The notes: a model not told the origin generated them from the sequence alone. A stretch of DNA of 64,000 nucleotides from Flavobacterium lindanitolerans (GCF_002846575.1 NZ_PJND01000008.1:496001-560000), one strand, 5' to 3'; shown: positions 25,801-35,416, counted from the stretch's first letter. Numbers and translations: made by a program.

Positions 25801-26138
25801 CTCTTGTTGACGGTACGACTTACTATGCCGTACAAACAGTTGGCGAATGTAGCAGCAGTCCATTGGCGGTAACCGTTTCAATAGTATTGGGCAATCCTGA
25901 ATTTGACTTAACAACGCTCAAGGCCTATCCGAATCCGGTAACTGATTTATTAAACGTTTCCTATTCCGAAAACATTCTTGCTGTTGAAATTTTTAATCTG
26001 ATTGGACAAAAAATAATGGATAAGACCGTAAACAATACACTGGTAACCATCAACTTATCAGATATCGAAACCGGAACCTATCTCGTCAGAGTTAGCTCTG
26101 GAAAAGCACAGAAAACTTTCCGAATCTTAAAAAAATAA
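22818..26138 (+). CDS. Large T9SS type A cargo protein with Ig-like repeats
   Basis: 1106 residues from MNTALHKRF, the Met that gives a proper signal peptide (cleaved after about residue 27). Residues ~215-320 repeat the choice-of-anchor-D-like fold of the previous cargo. Several Ig-like blocks follow. Two 72-residue units near 810-955 are almost identical, each with TVADLQPNT, GIQWYDAPNGGTALSLTQPL and a DGCES cysteine. Their DNA copies are 216 bp apart. The C-terminal ~75 residues (LKAYPNPVTDLLNVSY to KTFRILKK) are a type A sorting domain. No catalytic motif is seen. Probably a surface adhesin or matrix protein. Confidence 0.9.
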   Translation: MNTALHKRFIVPFLFIIFLLYPVSDYAEILGWDANNNGGGFGVSPWTPSTRNANLQTSGLVRGSGISTSGSAAGGCWGGSGGWSTSQSDSNSFYFTFQAAAGYKVSLSSISTATRRSNSGPSGCIVYYSVGGGPFTSVATWSTSSTSGTTGTPNSVSLSGISALQNIAAGVVVKFRIIPQGSTGNYYLTGGTNSLKIDGSVTAAVNPLITPSTTSLASFGDVMVGNSSSATSFTFNGAGLTEDVSILAPAGFEISTDGINWYPGTDISPVGGTLNNVQIWVRFSPTTVGTASGNIILSSTGATNKTVAVTGNGIPAVSSIVVDDEPYGPYCNGTDTTFDLDFTPAGSFNSTNFYAQLSNTDGTFPTTPTNIVGVSATSPITVIIPADTPPGSNYRVRVYNDDPLTFSNNDNGHNITITGAATLSGVTQSNILCDGGATTINLSGLIPESTSSISYAINNGTAQNIAGIIADISGNASFTISLPYSNNGHSLVIGTIERTDISSCPNALTANNSVVLAVNPSPTVTAVSTTPLCATNGNAVISLTGLIANSTSEITYTIAGGTAVTVSGITANASGEAGFEVAVSTVENGRTLDITSIKRTDVTPDCESVISDISTILVINSRPTAAISGDQSVCQGSASSELNIALTGTAPWNLTYTDGTSTFPITNIQTSPYTFTVTANETKTYTVTAVEDANCIAQSADISGSATITVIEAGNGGTITGNSTVCFGTNNGTLTLENHVGTIIKWQSSTVADFSGTVTDIENTAATLNYTNLSETAYYRAVVQNAPCTEIYSTIATITVNQTEAPTTAPQTFCNAATVADLQPNTAGIQWYDAPNGGTALSLTQPLTNGDYYATMTVDGCESTRTLTSVTINTVTPPTTTAQTFCNTATVADLQPNTVGIQWYDAPNGGTALSLTQPLTNADYYATMTVDGCESARTLTSVTINMVAAPNGSENQNFTEGETLADLEVTGTNLEWYATETAAEAGTPVLDSNEPLVDGTTYYAVQTVGECSSSPLAVTVSIVLGNPEFDLTTLKAYPNPVTDLLNVSYSENILAVEIFNLIGQKIMDKTVNNTLVTINLSDIETGTYLVRVSSGKAQKTFRILKK
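25228..25660 (+). repeat. Tandem pair of 216-bp coding repeats
   Basis: Two in-frame units with long identical runs, for example the segments starting at 25266 and 25482. They encode 72-residue Ig-like modules. Confidence 0.8.
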
Positions 26139-26154
26139 GAGAAAACAATTTCTT

Positions 26155-26185
26155 AAAAAAGCCTGCCGCAACAGCAGGCTTTTTT
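26155..26185 (+). terminator. Intrinsic terminator
   Basis: AAAAAAGCCTGC pairs with GCAGGCTTTTTT around a 7-base loop, 16 bp after the type A cargo gene. The A-run and T-run make it usable in both directions. Confidence 0.92.
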
Positions 26186-26311
26186 ATGCCGGTAACATTG
26201 AAGAAACGAAAACGTAACACCGGCCGGCACCAACATAACATTTTGATAAATCAAACAACGGCTTCAGTTAATCTGTCATTCCTAGATTGCGCCGGTTTTA
26301 AACTGACTCAA

Positions 26312-29137
26312 ATGAAATTACAAAAGCTCAAACATTTCCTTATTATTGCTGTTCTGGCTCTTTTCTCTTATCAAGACGCTTTCTCCCAATGTTTCCAAAT
26401 CGAAAGTATACTGGTTGACGCTTGTGGCGTACAGGAAGGATTGAATGAAATGGTACGATTTAAAGTAGGCAATACTGCTATAAATACAAGTAATATGAGC
26501 GTGTCATGGCCAAACAATCCATGGCAGGGACTTATACGAAACTCTGTCACCGCTGCAAAAGTAGCTACTCTTAATGCTGATATTCTGGATGCCGGCGGAT
26601 GTGGCCAGTTAATCGAGCCTACAGGAGGTGTTCTTCCGGCCAATGCCAGTGTAATTTTGGTCACCAGCCATAATTTTGATACCGACCTGAATTCATTTGG
26701 AGCTTTAACTGATAACGTTTATATCATTTTTCAAAATAACCCGACTACAGTGTCAGGGCATTTTGCCAACTCAGGAACCGGAATCAGAACATTGACTATT
26801 TCTTTTGGTTCCTGCTCTGATACCGTTTCCTATGACCGTGCCCTGCTAATTGACACCAATGGTGCTACTGTTCCTGCAGATGGCGCAATAGTGCAATACA
26901 CTCCGGCAGGAACTGCAACCTATATCAACAATGGCTGTTCTGCTCCTGTTCCTCCATTTACTGTTGATGCCGGACCTGCTACTATGTCGGCTTGTGCCGG
27001 AACTACAATTTCTTTGAACGGAATTGCGCAGGGATATCAATCAGTAAGATGGTCGGCTGTAAGCGGTACGTTTTCAACGGCAACCAATCTGTCAACCACC
27101 TATACTTCAAGCGCTTCACAGGCAGGAACCGTTGTTGTTATTACCCTAACTGCTACCAACAGTTGTGGCCTGGAGATAAGAGACACTATTAATCTTACCT
27201 TAACTAACAGTACTACGCCTAACTTCCCTACTACACTTTCCTTGTGCACAGGAAGTACGGCTCCGGTATTGAACACTACTTCCCCGAACGGAATTTCCGG
27301 AACATGGAATCCGGCTGTTGTGAGCAATACGGCAAGCGGAAATTATGTATTCACTCCTAATGCAGGACAATGTGCCTCAAATATAACTTTGAGCGTAACC
27401 GTATCTAACAGCATCACGCCTAATTTCCCAGCTGCAATTTCAATATGTACCGGAAGTACGGCTCCGGTATTAAACACTACTTCACCAAACGGAATTTCCG
27501 GAACATGGAATCCGGCTGTTGTGAGCAATACGGCAAGCGGAAATTATGTATTTACACCCAATGCCGGGCAATGTGCCACAAATATGACTTTAAATGTAAC
27601 GGTTTCTAATAGTATCACGCCAAACTTCCCTACCACACTTTCAATCTGTACCGGAAGCACAGCACCGGTTTTAAATGCTACTTCACCCAACGGAATCACA
27701 GGAACGTGGAATCCGGCGGTTGTGAGCAATACGGCAAGCGGAAGCTATGTATTTACACCCAATGCAGGGCAATGTGCCACAAATATGACTTTGAACGTAA
27801 CTGTAACCAACGGAATCACGCCAAACTTCCCTACCACACTTTCAATCTGTACCGGAAGCACAGCACCGGTTTTAAATGCTACTTCACCCAACGGAATCAC
27901 AGGAACGTGGAATCCGGCGGTTGTGAGCAATACGGCAAGCGGAAGTTATGTATTTACGCCCAATGCAGGGCAATGTGTCACAAATATGACTTTGAACGTA
28001 ACTGTAACCAACGGAATCACGCCAAACTTTCCTAACACACTTTCAATCTGTACCGGAAGCACAGCACCGGTTTTAAATGCTACTTCACCCAACGGAATCA
28101 CAGGAACATGGAATCCGGCGGTTGTGAGCAATACGGCAAGCGGAAGCTATGTATTTACACCCAATGCAGGGCAATGTTCCACAAATATGACTTTGAACGT
28201 GACTGTAACTAACGGAATCACGCCAAACTTTCCTACCGCACTTTCAATCTGTACCGGAAGTACGGCTCCGCTATTGAACGCTACTTCACCCAACGGAATT
28301 ACAGGAACGTGGAATCCGGCGGTTGTGAGCAATACGGCAAGCGGAAGCTATGTCTTTACACCAAATGCCGGGCAATGTGGAACAAGTACGACTTTAAATG
28401 TAACCGTTACGAATAGCATTATCCCGGATTTTGCAACAGAATTGGCATTATGCAACGGAGATGGCGCGCCAGCATTGGCTACTACCTCACCAAATGGAAT
28501 CACAGGAACCTGGAATCCGGCCATTATAAACAATACCACAAGCGGAAGTTATGTATTTACTCCAAATGCCGGACAATGTGCTTCAAACGTGACATTAAAC
28601 GTAACAGTAGGACAACTTGATTTTAAAGTAGATAACGGATGCGAAGGCGGAAACTATAGGCTGACCGTTGTTCCAATTTCTGATTTTGATAGTAATGATG
28701 TTGATTACGAATGGAAAAATAATCAGGGCGTCAGAGTAGGAACCGATTCCAGCCTGAACGTAACCGAACTGCTGAACTCTACTCCTGTTGAAGAAGAATT
28801 CCCTATAACTTATACAGTACAGGTGACCACTGCACAAGGATGTACCTTAACCAGAGAAGAAACCGTATACGGTATTTTCTGCAGCATACCAAAAGGAATA
28901 TCTCCTAACAACGACAATAAAAATGATGAATTTGACCTTAGCGGATTAGGTGTAAAAGAACTGACCATTTTCAACCGATATGGTGTTAAAGTATACGGAT
29001 ACAAAAATTATACAAACCAATGGAAAGGACAATCTGATGATGGAAAAGAACTTCCGGATGCAACCTACTATTATGCCATTTCCAAAAGCGACGGACAAAC
29101 AGTAACCGGATGGGTTTACCTCAACAGACAACGATAA
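26312..29137 (+). CDS. T9SS type B (CHU_C) repeat protein
   Basis: 941 residues. The start is MKLQKLKHF; a longer frame would run back into the terminator of the previous gene. Signal peptide to about residue 26 (DAFSQ). An N-terminal domain of ~220 residues resembles a lamin-tail-like fold (ESILVDACGVQEGLNEMVRF). Seven 67-residue repeats (302 to ~767) follow, each with the core TSPNGITGTWNP and YVFTPNAGQC and two conserved cysteines. The C-terminal ~90 residues (GISPNNDNKNDEFDL, LTIFNRYGVKVY) are the gliding-motility-associated CHU_C sorting domain. Proteins with this end usually need a SprF-like partner for export. Likely a surface adhesin. Confidence 0.92.
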   Translation: MKLQKLKHFLIIAVLALFSYQDAFSQCFQIESILVDACGVQEGLNEMVRFKVGNTAINTSNMSVSWPNNPWQGLIRNSVTAAKVATLNADILDAGGCGQLIEPTGGVLPANASVILVTSHNFDTDLNSFGALTDNVYIIFQNNPTTVSGHFANSGTGIRTLTISFGSCSDTVSYDRALLIDTNGATVPADGAIVQYTPAGTATYINNGCSAPVPPFTVDAGPATMSACAGTTISLNGIAQGYQSVRWSAVSGTFSTATNLSTTYTSSASQAGTVVVITLTATNSCGLEIRDTINLTLTNSTTPNFPTTLSLCTGSTAPVLNTTSPNGISGTWNPAVVSNTASGNYVFTPNAGQCASNITLSVTVSNSITPNFPAAISICTGSTAPVLNTTSPNGISGTWNPAVVSNTASGNYVFTPNAGQCATNMTLNVTVSNSITPNFPTTLSICTGSTAPVLNATSPNGITGTWNPAVVSNTASGSYVFTPNAGQCATNMTLNVTVTNGITPNFPTTLSICTGSTAPVLNATSPNGITGTWNPAVVSNTASGSYVFTPNAGQCVTNMTLNVTVTNGITPNFPNTLSICTGSTAPVLNATSPNGITGTWNPAVVSNTASGSYVFTPNAGQCSTNMTLNVTVTNGITPNFPTALSICTGSTAPLLNATSPNGITGTWNPAVVSNTASGSYVFTPNAGQCGTSTTLNVTVTNSIIPDFATELALCNGDGAPALATTSPNGITGTWNPAIINNTTSGSYVFTPNAGQCASNVTLNVTVGQLDFKVDNGCEGGNYRLTVVPISDFDSNDVDYEWKNNQGVRVGTDSSLNVTELLNSTPVEEEFPITYTVQVTTAQGCTLTREETVYGIFCSIPKGISPNNDNKNDEFDLSGLGVKELTIFNRYGVKVYGYKNYTNQWKGQSDDGKELPDATYYYAISKSDGQTVTGWVYLNRQR
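27215..28610 (+). repeat. Seven tandem 201-bp coding repeats
   Basis: Period exactly 201 bp, in frame. Units 3 to 6 are nearly identical DNA, and the first and last are more diverged. The same 67-residue module occurs 14 times in the next gene. Confidence 0.93.
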
Positions 29138-29248
29138 AAACATTTAAGTAACTGTTTATTAAATATTTAATAAAGAAAAACCAATCCTTCCAAAGTAGAA
29201 TAAACATTACTTTTCGTAGGTTTTGAAATAATGCTAATCTCCCATACT

Positions 29249-32200
29249 ATGTCAAGAAACCTTAGCAATCCTGTCAAAAAAAATACGCTTTTATTTGTGG
29301 TCTTATTTTTTTTGGTAACCCTATCCGATGCTACGGCACAGATTTATTATCATAATTTTGGTACAACGACTATTTCGGCACATCCTTATGCGGTAGCACC
29401 AACTACTTTAAATACAAATCTGTCCGGCTCATTATGGAGCAACAGCCTTAATACATGGACAAGTACAGCCGGAGCTACAGGAGAAGCTTTACGTCTTACT
29501 ACATCTGCAAATGCTACGATTACCCTGACATTTAACGTTGCTGCGAATTTTCAGGTAAATGTTACTTCATTTGATTTTTGGAGGCAGCGAAGTAATTTCG
29601 GGCCTCAAAACTGGTCGATGTCCATCAATGGTATCAATGTTGGTAGCGGTACGGTTGATGCTACCGGAGGCGCTATTGGAACCACCAACGTTGCGAATAC
29701 TGTTTCCGGACTTACGGGAACTGTTACTGTTGTGATTTCACTTACCGGATCTACCGGAAACGGTACATTCCGTCTGGATGATTTTACATTAAACGGAAGC
29801 GTGACTTCCAATTGTGCCGCACCAACAGTTACTTCGTTTACGCCTGCTTCAGGACCACAAAATACATTAGTTACTATAAACGGTAATGGCTTTACGAATG
29901 GCAGCGGAACTTCTTCCGTAAAATTCAACGGTATTCCGGCAACCAGTTTTACTGTTGTTTCCAATACGGTTATCAAAGCCTATGTACCGGCCGGAAATGC
30001 TTCAGGGCTAATCAGTATTACTACCAACGGATGCGAGGGTTTTTCCACAGCTAATTTTACCAAAATTTCAACAACAAGTGTCGGAAATTATTCGAGCGAC
30101 ATTTATATTTCTGAACTTTATGATGCTCAGGCCGGTGATGGCGGTGTTATAGAATTATATAACGGAACCAATGCTACTGTTGACCTGACAGGATATACGA
30201 TACGAAGATATGGTGATATTGGCGGTTCTACTTTTTATACCATTGTATTGAGCGGTTCCATCCCACCGGGAGGAATTTTTTTAATCGGAATTGGAACAGG
30301 CACTATTCCCTGCGGCATTACTTCAAGCCAGACCTACCCAACCGGATTTAATGCCAATGATGAGTTCCAACTGCTTAAAAACGGAACTATTATCGACAAT
30401 GTACATGCACCAAACAACGTAGGATATTCCGTTATCCGAAATCCCAACGCGGTGGCTCCAAAAGCTGTTTTTAACAGCAGTGACTGGAATACCCAAACCT
30501 CTGAAAGTTGTGCCAACATAGGAATTCATAATGTAACCAATACTGTTCCGCCAACCTTATCCAATCCAACGAGCAGGATAGTTTGTGAAAACAATACGGT
30601 TACTTATACCGCATCTCTTGCCAACAGTACCGGTTTTACCTTCCAATGGAAAAGGCTTGACGCAAGCGGAAACTGGGTCAATGTTACCAACGGAGCGCCT
30701 TTTACGGGAGCAAATACCAATACGCTTACTATCAATCCGGCACCTTTGACGCTTGATGACAGCCAATATTATTGTCAGGTCACTTCTACACAGCATACTT
30801 TAGTGAGCAACGCTGCTCAATTGGAAGTAAACCCGGCAACAATTCCTGATTTTCCAACATCGCTTAACTACTGTGCAGGTGCCAGTATACCTGCATTGAA
30901 TAATACTTCCCCTAACGGAGTTACCGGAACCTGGAATCCTCCAACCATCAGCAATACCGCAAACGGAAGTTATGTATTTACACCAACAGCAGGACTGTGT
31001 TCTCCTGGCGTTACCTTAAATGTTGCTATTTCCAACAGCATTACGCCTGATTTTGCAACCACATTAAGCCTATGTTCAGGAGATACCGCTCCTACCCTGA
31101 ATGCCACATCGCCTAACGGAATTACGGGTACGTGGAATCCGGCAACCATAAACAATACAACTAACGGAAGTTATGTATTTACACCAGATGCCGGACAATG
31201 TGCCACGCCAACTACATTAAACGTAACCATCAATAACAACATCACACCGGATTTCCCTACAACACTGACTTTCTGCAACGGAGATACGGTTCCTACGTTA
31301 AATACGACTTCGCCAAACGGAATCACGGGTACATGGAATCCTCCAACAATCAGCAATACCACAAGCGGAAGCTATCTCTTTACACCAAATACCGGACAAT
31401 GTGCCACGACAACTACATTAAACGTAACCATTAATAACAACATCACACCGGATTTCCCTACCACACTGGCTTTCTGTAACGGAGCTACTATTCCTGCCTT
31501 ACAGGCCATTTCGCCTAACGGAATTACCGGAACATGGAATCCTGCAGCAATCAGTAATACAGCAAGTGGAAGCTATGTATTTACACCGGATGCCGGACAA
31601 TGTGCCACTACAGCTACCCTGAATGTAACTATTGATACTAATATTACTCCGGATTTCCCTACCACACTGACTTTCTGCAACGGAGATACGGTACCTGCCT
31701 TACAGCCAACTTCGCCAAATGGAATCACCGGAACATGGAATCCTGCAGCAATCAGTAATACCGCAAGCGGAAGCTATGTATTTACACCAAATGCCGGGCA
31801 ATGTGCTACGACAACCACATTAAATGTCACTATCAATAACAATATTACGCCGGATTTCCCTACTTCGTTAGCATTCTGTAACGGCGATACAGTTCCTGCA
31901 CTTCAGGCTACTTCTCCAAACGGAATCACAGGAACATGGAATCCTGCAGCAATCAGCAATACCGCAAGCGGAAACTATGTGTTTACGCCAAATGCCGGAC
32001 AATGTGCTACAACAACCACATTAAATGTCACTATCAACAATAACATCACACCGGATTTTGTTTCTTCTTTGATTATTTGTACAGGAAGCACTGCTCCTTT
32101 GCTGAATACAACTTCACCCAATGGAATCACGGGTACATGGAGTCCTGCCACAGTAAGCAATACAACAAACGGAAGTTATGTATTTACACCAGATGCCGGA

Positions 32201-34612
32201 CAATGCGCCACGACAGCAATACTAAACGTAACAGTTACCAATAACATCACACCTGATTTTGCAACAGCCCTTTCATTCTGTTATGGTGACGGAATACCTT
32301 TACTAAATACGACTTCTCCAAACGGAATTACGGGATTCTGGAATCCTCCAACAATCAGCAATACCAGCAGCGGAACTTATATATTTACACCGGATGCCGG
32401 ACAATGTGCTACTACGGCTACACTGAATGTGACCATCAATAACAATATTACTCCGGACTTCCCTACCACACTGACTTTCTGCAACGGAGATGCGATTCCT
32501 GCCTTACAGCCAACTTCGCCAAATGGAATCACCGGAACATGGAATCCTGCAGCAATCAGCAATACCGCAAGCGGAAGCTATCTATTTACACCTAATGCCG
32601 GACAATGTGCTACTACGGCTACACTGAATGTAACTATCAATAACGCTATCACACCAGATTTCTCTACGACACTGACTTTCTGTAACGGAGATGCAGTTCC
32701 TGCCTTACAGCCAACATCACCCAACGGAATTAACGGAACATGGAGCCCTGCTTCAATAAGCAATACAACAAACGGAAATTATGTCTTCACACCTAATGCC
32801 GGACAATGTGCTACAACAGCCACTCTGAATGTGACCATCAACAACAATATCGTACCCGATTTCCCTACTTCATTGGCATTCTGTAACGGGGATACGGTTC
32901 CTGCCTTGCAGGCAACTTCTCCTAACGGAATCACCGGCACATGGAGCCCGACAACAATCAACAATACCGTAGGCGGAAACTATGTGTTTACGCCAAATGC
33001 CGGACAATGTGCCACGCCAACTACATTAAACGTAACCATCAATAACAACATCACACCGGATTTCCCTACAACACTGACTTTCTGCAACGGAGATACGGTT
33101 CCTACGTTAAATACGACTTCGCCAAACGGAATCACGGGTACATGGAATCCGCCAACAATCAGCAATACCACAAGCGGAAGCTATCTCTTTACACCAAATA
33201 CCGGACAATGTGCCACTAATATGACTTTGAGAGTGACTATCACACCTCAAACAGTACCAAATTTCCAAACAATAATGACAATCTGTAACGGAAGTACGGT
33301 TCCTGTCCTGAATACGACTTCTCCAAACGGAATCACCGGAACCTGGAATCCTCCAACCATCAGCAATACTGCAAGCGGAAGCTATATATTTACGCCAAAT
33401 GCGGGACAATGTGCAACAACAGCTACTTTAGCCGTAACAGTCAGCAATAGTATTTTACCGGATTTTCCAACCACATTGGCATTCTGTAGCGGCGATACGG
33501 TACCTGTGCTACAAACAACATCGCCTAACGGAATATCAGGTACATGGAATCCTCCGGCAATAAACAATACTACCAGTGGAAATTATGTGTTTACACCAAA
33601 TGCCGGGCAATGTGCAACGGGCACGACCCTTGCGGTTACTATTAACAGCCTTGCTCTTCCTGCCATTGGCGGTCCTAATGCAGTTTGCCTGTCAAACACG
33701 ATACAGCTAACCCATCCTACTCCTGGCGGAATCTGGACAAGTGGGAATACGAATATAGCAACGATTGATGCAGCCGGAAATGTTACCGGAGTTAATGCAG
33801 GCACAGTAATAATCACCTATACTGTAAACAATGGCAGCTGTACGTCATCGGTCAGAACAACTGTAACGGTAGCCGCACCACCAAAACCAATACTTAAGGA
33901 AGGTTATATCTGTCTTGACAATCAAACAGGCAACTATATTTCTACGGTTAATCTGCATTGCCAGGTTCCTAATGCTAACCATAGTTTTGTCTGGACCCGA
34001 AACAACACCGTCCTGCCTACCACTACCAATATGCATATTGCCACCGAGCCCGGAACCTATGAAGTAATAGTGACTAATCTGACTTCAGGATGTACGGCAA
34101 CGGCAACAACAACTGTAGGCACATCATCTATTGCCATTGCAGAAGCTACAGTGGGAAGAGATTTTAATAAAAACCAGATTATTACGGTTAACGTTACGGG
34201 CGGTTCAGGACAATATGAGTTCCAACTGAACGGCGGTGCGCCGCAAACCAGCAATCAGTTTACGAATATTTATGAAGGTGAATATGAAATTATGGTAAGA
34301 GACACGCAGGGATGCGGTTTGATTACGCTTACTGTATACGCTTTGAATTATCCTTATTACTTTACGCCGAATGCAGATGGTTATAATGACACCTGGAACA
34401 TTGACGGGCTTTCCAACCAACCGGAGGCTACAATTTATATTTTTGACCGCTACGGAAAACTAATCAAGCAGATTTTTCCTTCGTCTGCCGGATGGGATGG
34501 TACCTATAACGGACATCCGCTGCCTGCAACAGATTACTGGTTTAAATTGCTTTATAAGAGCCGTGATGGAGTGAACAAAGAATTTAAGGCCCATTTTGCC
34601 CTGAAAAGATAA
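29249..34612 (+). CDS. Giant T9SS type B (CHU_C) repeat protein
   Basis: 1787 residues. The ATG at 29249 (MSRNLSNPV) is preferred to 29231, because a -7-like TAGGTTTTG ends only 5 bp before 29231. The signal peptide ends near DATAQ. An IPT/TIG-like Ig domain (TVTSFTPASGPQNTLVTING) and a lamin-tail-like domain (ISELYDAQAGDGGVIELYN) precede an Ig block. Fourteen 67-residue repeats with two cysteines each follow (about 530-1470), then Ig-like domains. The C-terminal CHU_C domain is YYFTPNADGYNDTWNIDG to HFALKR. It is a close relative of the preceding gene, and together they look like paired adhesins of a gliding or attaching surface. Confidence 0.92.
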   Translation: MSRNLSNPVKKNTLLFVVLFFLVTLSDATAQIYYHNFGTTTISAHPYAVAPTTLNTNLSGSLWSNSLNTWTSTAGATGEALRLTTSANATITLTFNVAANFQVNVTSFDFWRQRSNFGPQNWSMSINGINVGSGTVDATGGAIGTTNVANTVSGLTGTVTVVISLTGSTGNGTFRLDDFTLNGSVTSNCAAPTVTSFTPASGPQNTLVTINGNGFTNGSGTSSVKFNGIPATSFTVVSNTVIKAYVPAGNASGLISITTNGCEGFSTANFTKISTTSVGNYSSDIYISELYDAQAGDGGVIELYNGTNATVDLTGYTIRRYGDIGGSTFYTIVLSGSIPPGGIFLIGIGTGTIPCGITSSQTYPTGFNANDEFQLLKNGTIIDNVHAPNNVGYSVIRNPNAVAPKAVFNSSDWNTQTSESCANIGIHNVTNTVPPTLSNPTSRIVCENNTVTYTASLANSTGFTFQWKRLDASGNWVNVTNGAPFTGANTNTLTINPAPLTLDDSQYYCQVTSTQHTLVSNAAQLEVNPATIPDFPTSLNYCAGASIPALNNTSPNGVTGTWNPPTISNTANGSYVFTPTAGLCSPGVTLNVAISNSITPDFATTLSLCSGDTAPTLNATSPNGITGTWNPATINNTTNGSYVFTPDAGQCATPTTLNVTINNNITPDFPTTLTFCNGDTVPTLNTTSPNGITGTWNPPTISNTTSGSYLFTPNTGQCATTTTLNVTINNNITPDFPTTLAFCNGATIPALQAISPNGITGTWNPAAISNTASGSYVFTPDAGQCATTATLNVTIDTNITPDFPTTLTFCNGDTVPALQPTSPNGITGTWNPAAISNTASGSYVFTPNAGQCATTTTLNVTINNNITPDFPTSLAFCNGDTVPALQATSPNGITGTWNPAAISNTASGNYVFTPNAGQCATTTTLNVTINNNITPDFVSSLIICTGSTAPLLNTTSPNGITGTWSPATVSNTTNGSYVFTPDAGQCATTAILNVTVTNNITPDFATALSFCYGDGIPLLNTTSPNGITGFWNPPTISNTSSGTYIFTPDAGQCATTATLNVTINNNITPDFPTTLTFCNGDAIPALQPTSPNGITGTWNPAAISNTASGSYLFTPNAGQCATTATLNVTINNAITPDFSTTLTFCNGDAVPALQPTSPNGINGTWSPASISNTTNGNYVFTPNAGQCATTATLNVTINNNIVPDFPTSLAFCNGDTVPALQATSPNGITGTWSPTTINNTVGGNYVFTPNAGQCATPTTLNVTINNNITPDFPTTLTFCNGDTVPTLNTTSPNGITGTWNPPTISNTTSGSYLFTPNTGQCATNMTLRVTITPQTVPNFQTIMTICNGSTVPVLNTTSPNGITGTWNPPTISNTASGSYIFTPNAGQCATTATLAVTVSNSILPDFPTTLAFCSGDTVPVLQTTSPNGISGTWNPPAINNTTSGNYVFTPNAGQCATGTTLAVTINSLALPAIGGPNAVCLSNTIQLTHPTPGGIWTSGNTNIATIDAAGNVTGVNAGTVIITYTVNNGSCTSSVRTTVTVAAPPKPILKEGYICLDNQTGNYISTVNLHCQVPNANHSFVWTRNNTVLPTTTNMHIATEPGTYEVIVTNLTSGCTATATTTVGTSSIAIAEATVGRDFNKNQIITVNVTGGSGQYEFQLNGGAPQTSNQFTNIYEGEYEIMVRDTQGCGLITLTVYALNYPYYFTPNADGYNDTWNIDGLSNQPEATIYIFDRYGKLIKQIFPSSAGWDGTYNGHPLPATDYWFKLLYKSRDGVNKEFKAHFALKR
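30838..33650 (+). repeat. Fourteen tandem 201-bp coding repeats
   Basis: Period 201 bp, except slightly longer joins at the ends. The segment 31201-31409 recurs at 33010-33218 with one visible mismatch, exactly nine units (1809 bp) away, while neighbouring units differ more. Confidence 0.93.
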
Positions 34613-34644
34613 TTTCCAATATTTCGTTACTTAAATACCACAGC

Positions 34645-34860
34645 ATGAATTTCATCAAACCAAAAAGATACGAAGATGTCGTATATAATATGGACCAGGT
34701 GTACAAAATCGAAAAGCTAATTGACGAATATGAGTTTCATTTTAACAATGGAAGAGTGATTAACGTAAAAGCGTCACTTGTAAGCAACAAGATTAAAAAG
34801 CTGTTCGACACCAAGTATAAAAAGAAAAATCTTACAGAATCTAAAAATACTTCCAAATAA
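34645..34860 (+). CDS. Small cytoplasmic protein of unknown function
   Basis: 71 residues, 32 bp after the giant type B gene and on the same strand, so probably co-transcribed. No signal peptide or membrane helix. It is rich in Lys and Asn, with DVVYNMDQVYKIEKLIDEYEFHFNNGRVINVKAS. I recognise no family. The length, direction and spacing support a real gene. Confidence 0.65.
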   Translation: MNFIKPKRYEDVVYNMDQVYKIEKLIDEYEFHFNNGRVINVKASLVSNKIKKLFDTKYKKKNLTESKNTSK

Positions 34861-34924
34861 TTCTTGCAAATTGATGAAATCAGTCTAAATAAGGCTTTTT
34901 TGTGACCGATTTTAAGTCCTTTAA

Positions 34925-34956
34925 TTTGAAAAAGAGTAAATTTTAAAGTAAGTTTG
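34925..34956 (+). promoter_or_regulatory. Bacteroidota-type promoter
   Basis: TTTG (34925-34928), a 20-bp spacer, then TAAGTTTG (34949-34956), matching the -33/-7 consensus TTTG-N19/20-TAnnTTTG. It predicts a start near 34963 and a leader of about 55 nt for the 132-residue gene. Confidence 0.7.
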
Positions 34957-35017
34957 TAGAACCCTAATCTATTACTTAAAATTACAAAAAATCCCTTATA
35001 CCACGAGGGTGAACGTT

Positions 35018-35416
35018 ATGGAATACAACAAGACTCATGCTCTGGACAATGGCGTTTCAGTAGTACAAAGCATTATGCGCAAATTTAAGGTATACGCCGA
35101 CCGATATTATAAGTACTCTTTTCCGGAAGAACCTTTTTTTAAAGAGATTGCTGAGAAATGCATCAGCGATGCTTTCGGAGCCAATCATAAAGAATCTTTC
35201 ACCAAAGCAAAAATCAGGGAACTTTGGGGCTATGTCAAAAAGCAGGCCCTTAACTATATCCTCAACGTTGAAGCTGAGCTCGATAAGGAGTTTCCTAATC
35301 ACGGACAACTTAGTTTTTATGCATTTAAGCTGAATTGCAAGACAGAGAATCTAAAAGAGAAAGTAACGGCTTTTAAGTCACAGTTTACAGATGCTGAAGA
35401 TTTTATATCCAGATAA
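35018..35416 (+). CDS. Hypothetical cytoplasmic protein
   Basis: 132 residues from MEYNKTHALDNG; a GTG nine bases earlier is possible. Mostly helical and charged, with many Lys/Glu/Phe and no signal or membrane segment. I know no family. It has its own good promoter and ends before a clear terminator, so it is a complete single-gene unit between the T9SS cargo genes and oxyR. Confidence 0.72.
   Translation: MEYNKTHALDNGVSVVQSIMRKFKVYADRYYKYSFPEEPFFKEIAEKCISDAFGANHKESFTKAKIRELWGYVKKQALNYILNVEAELDKEFPNHGQLSFYAFKLNCKTENLKEKVTAFKSQFTDAEDFISR

Noticed and set aside
27706-28035. 109-codon frame inside the 201-bp repeats
   Set aside because: An out-of-frame reading of the repeat units; the repeat period keeps it open.
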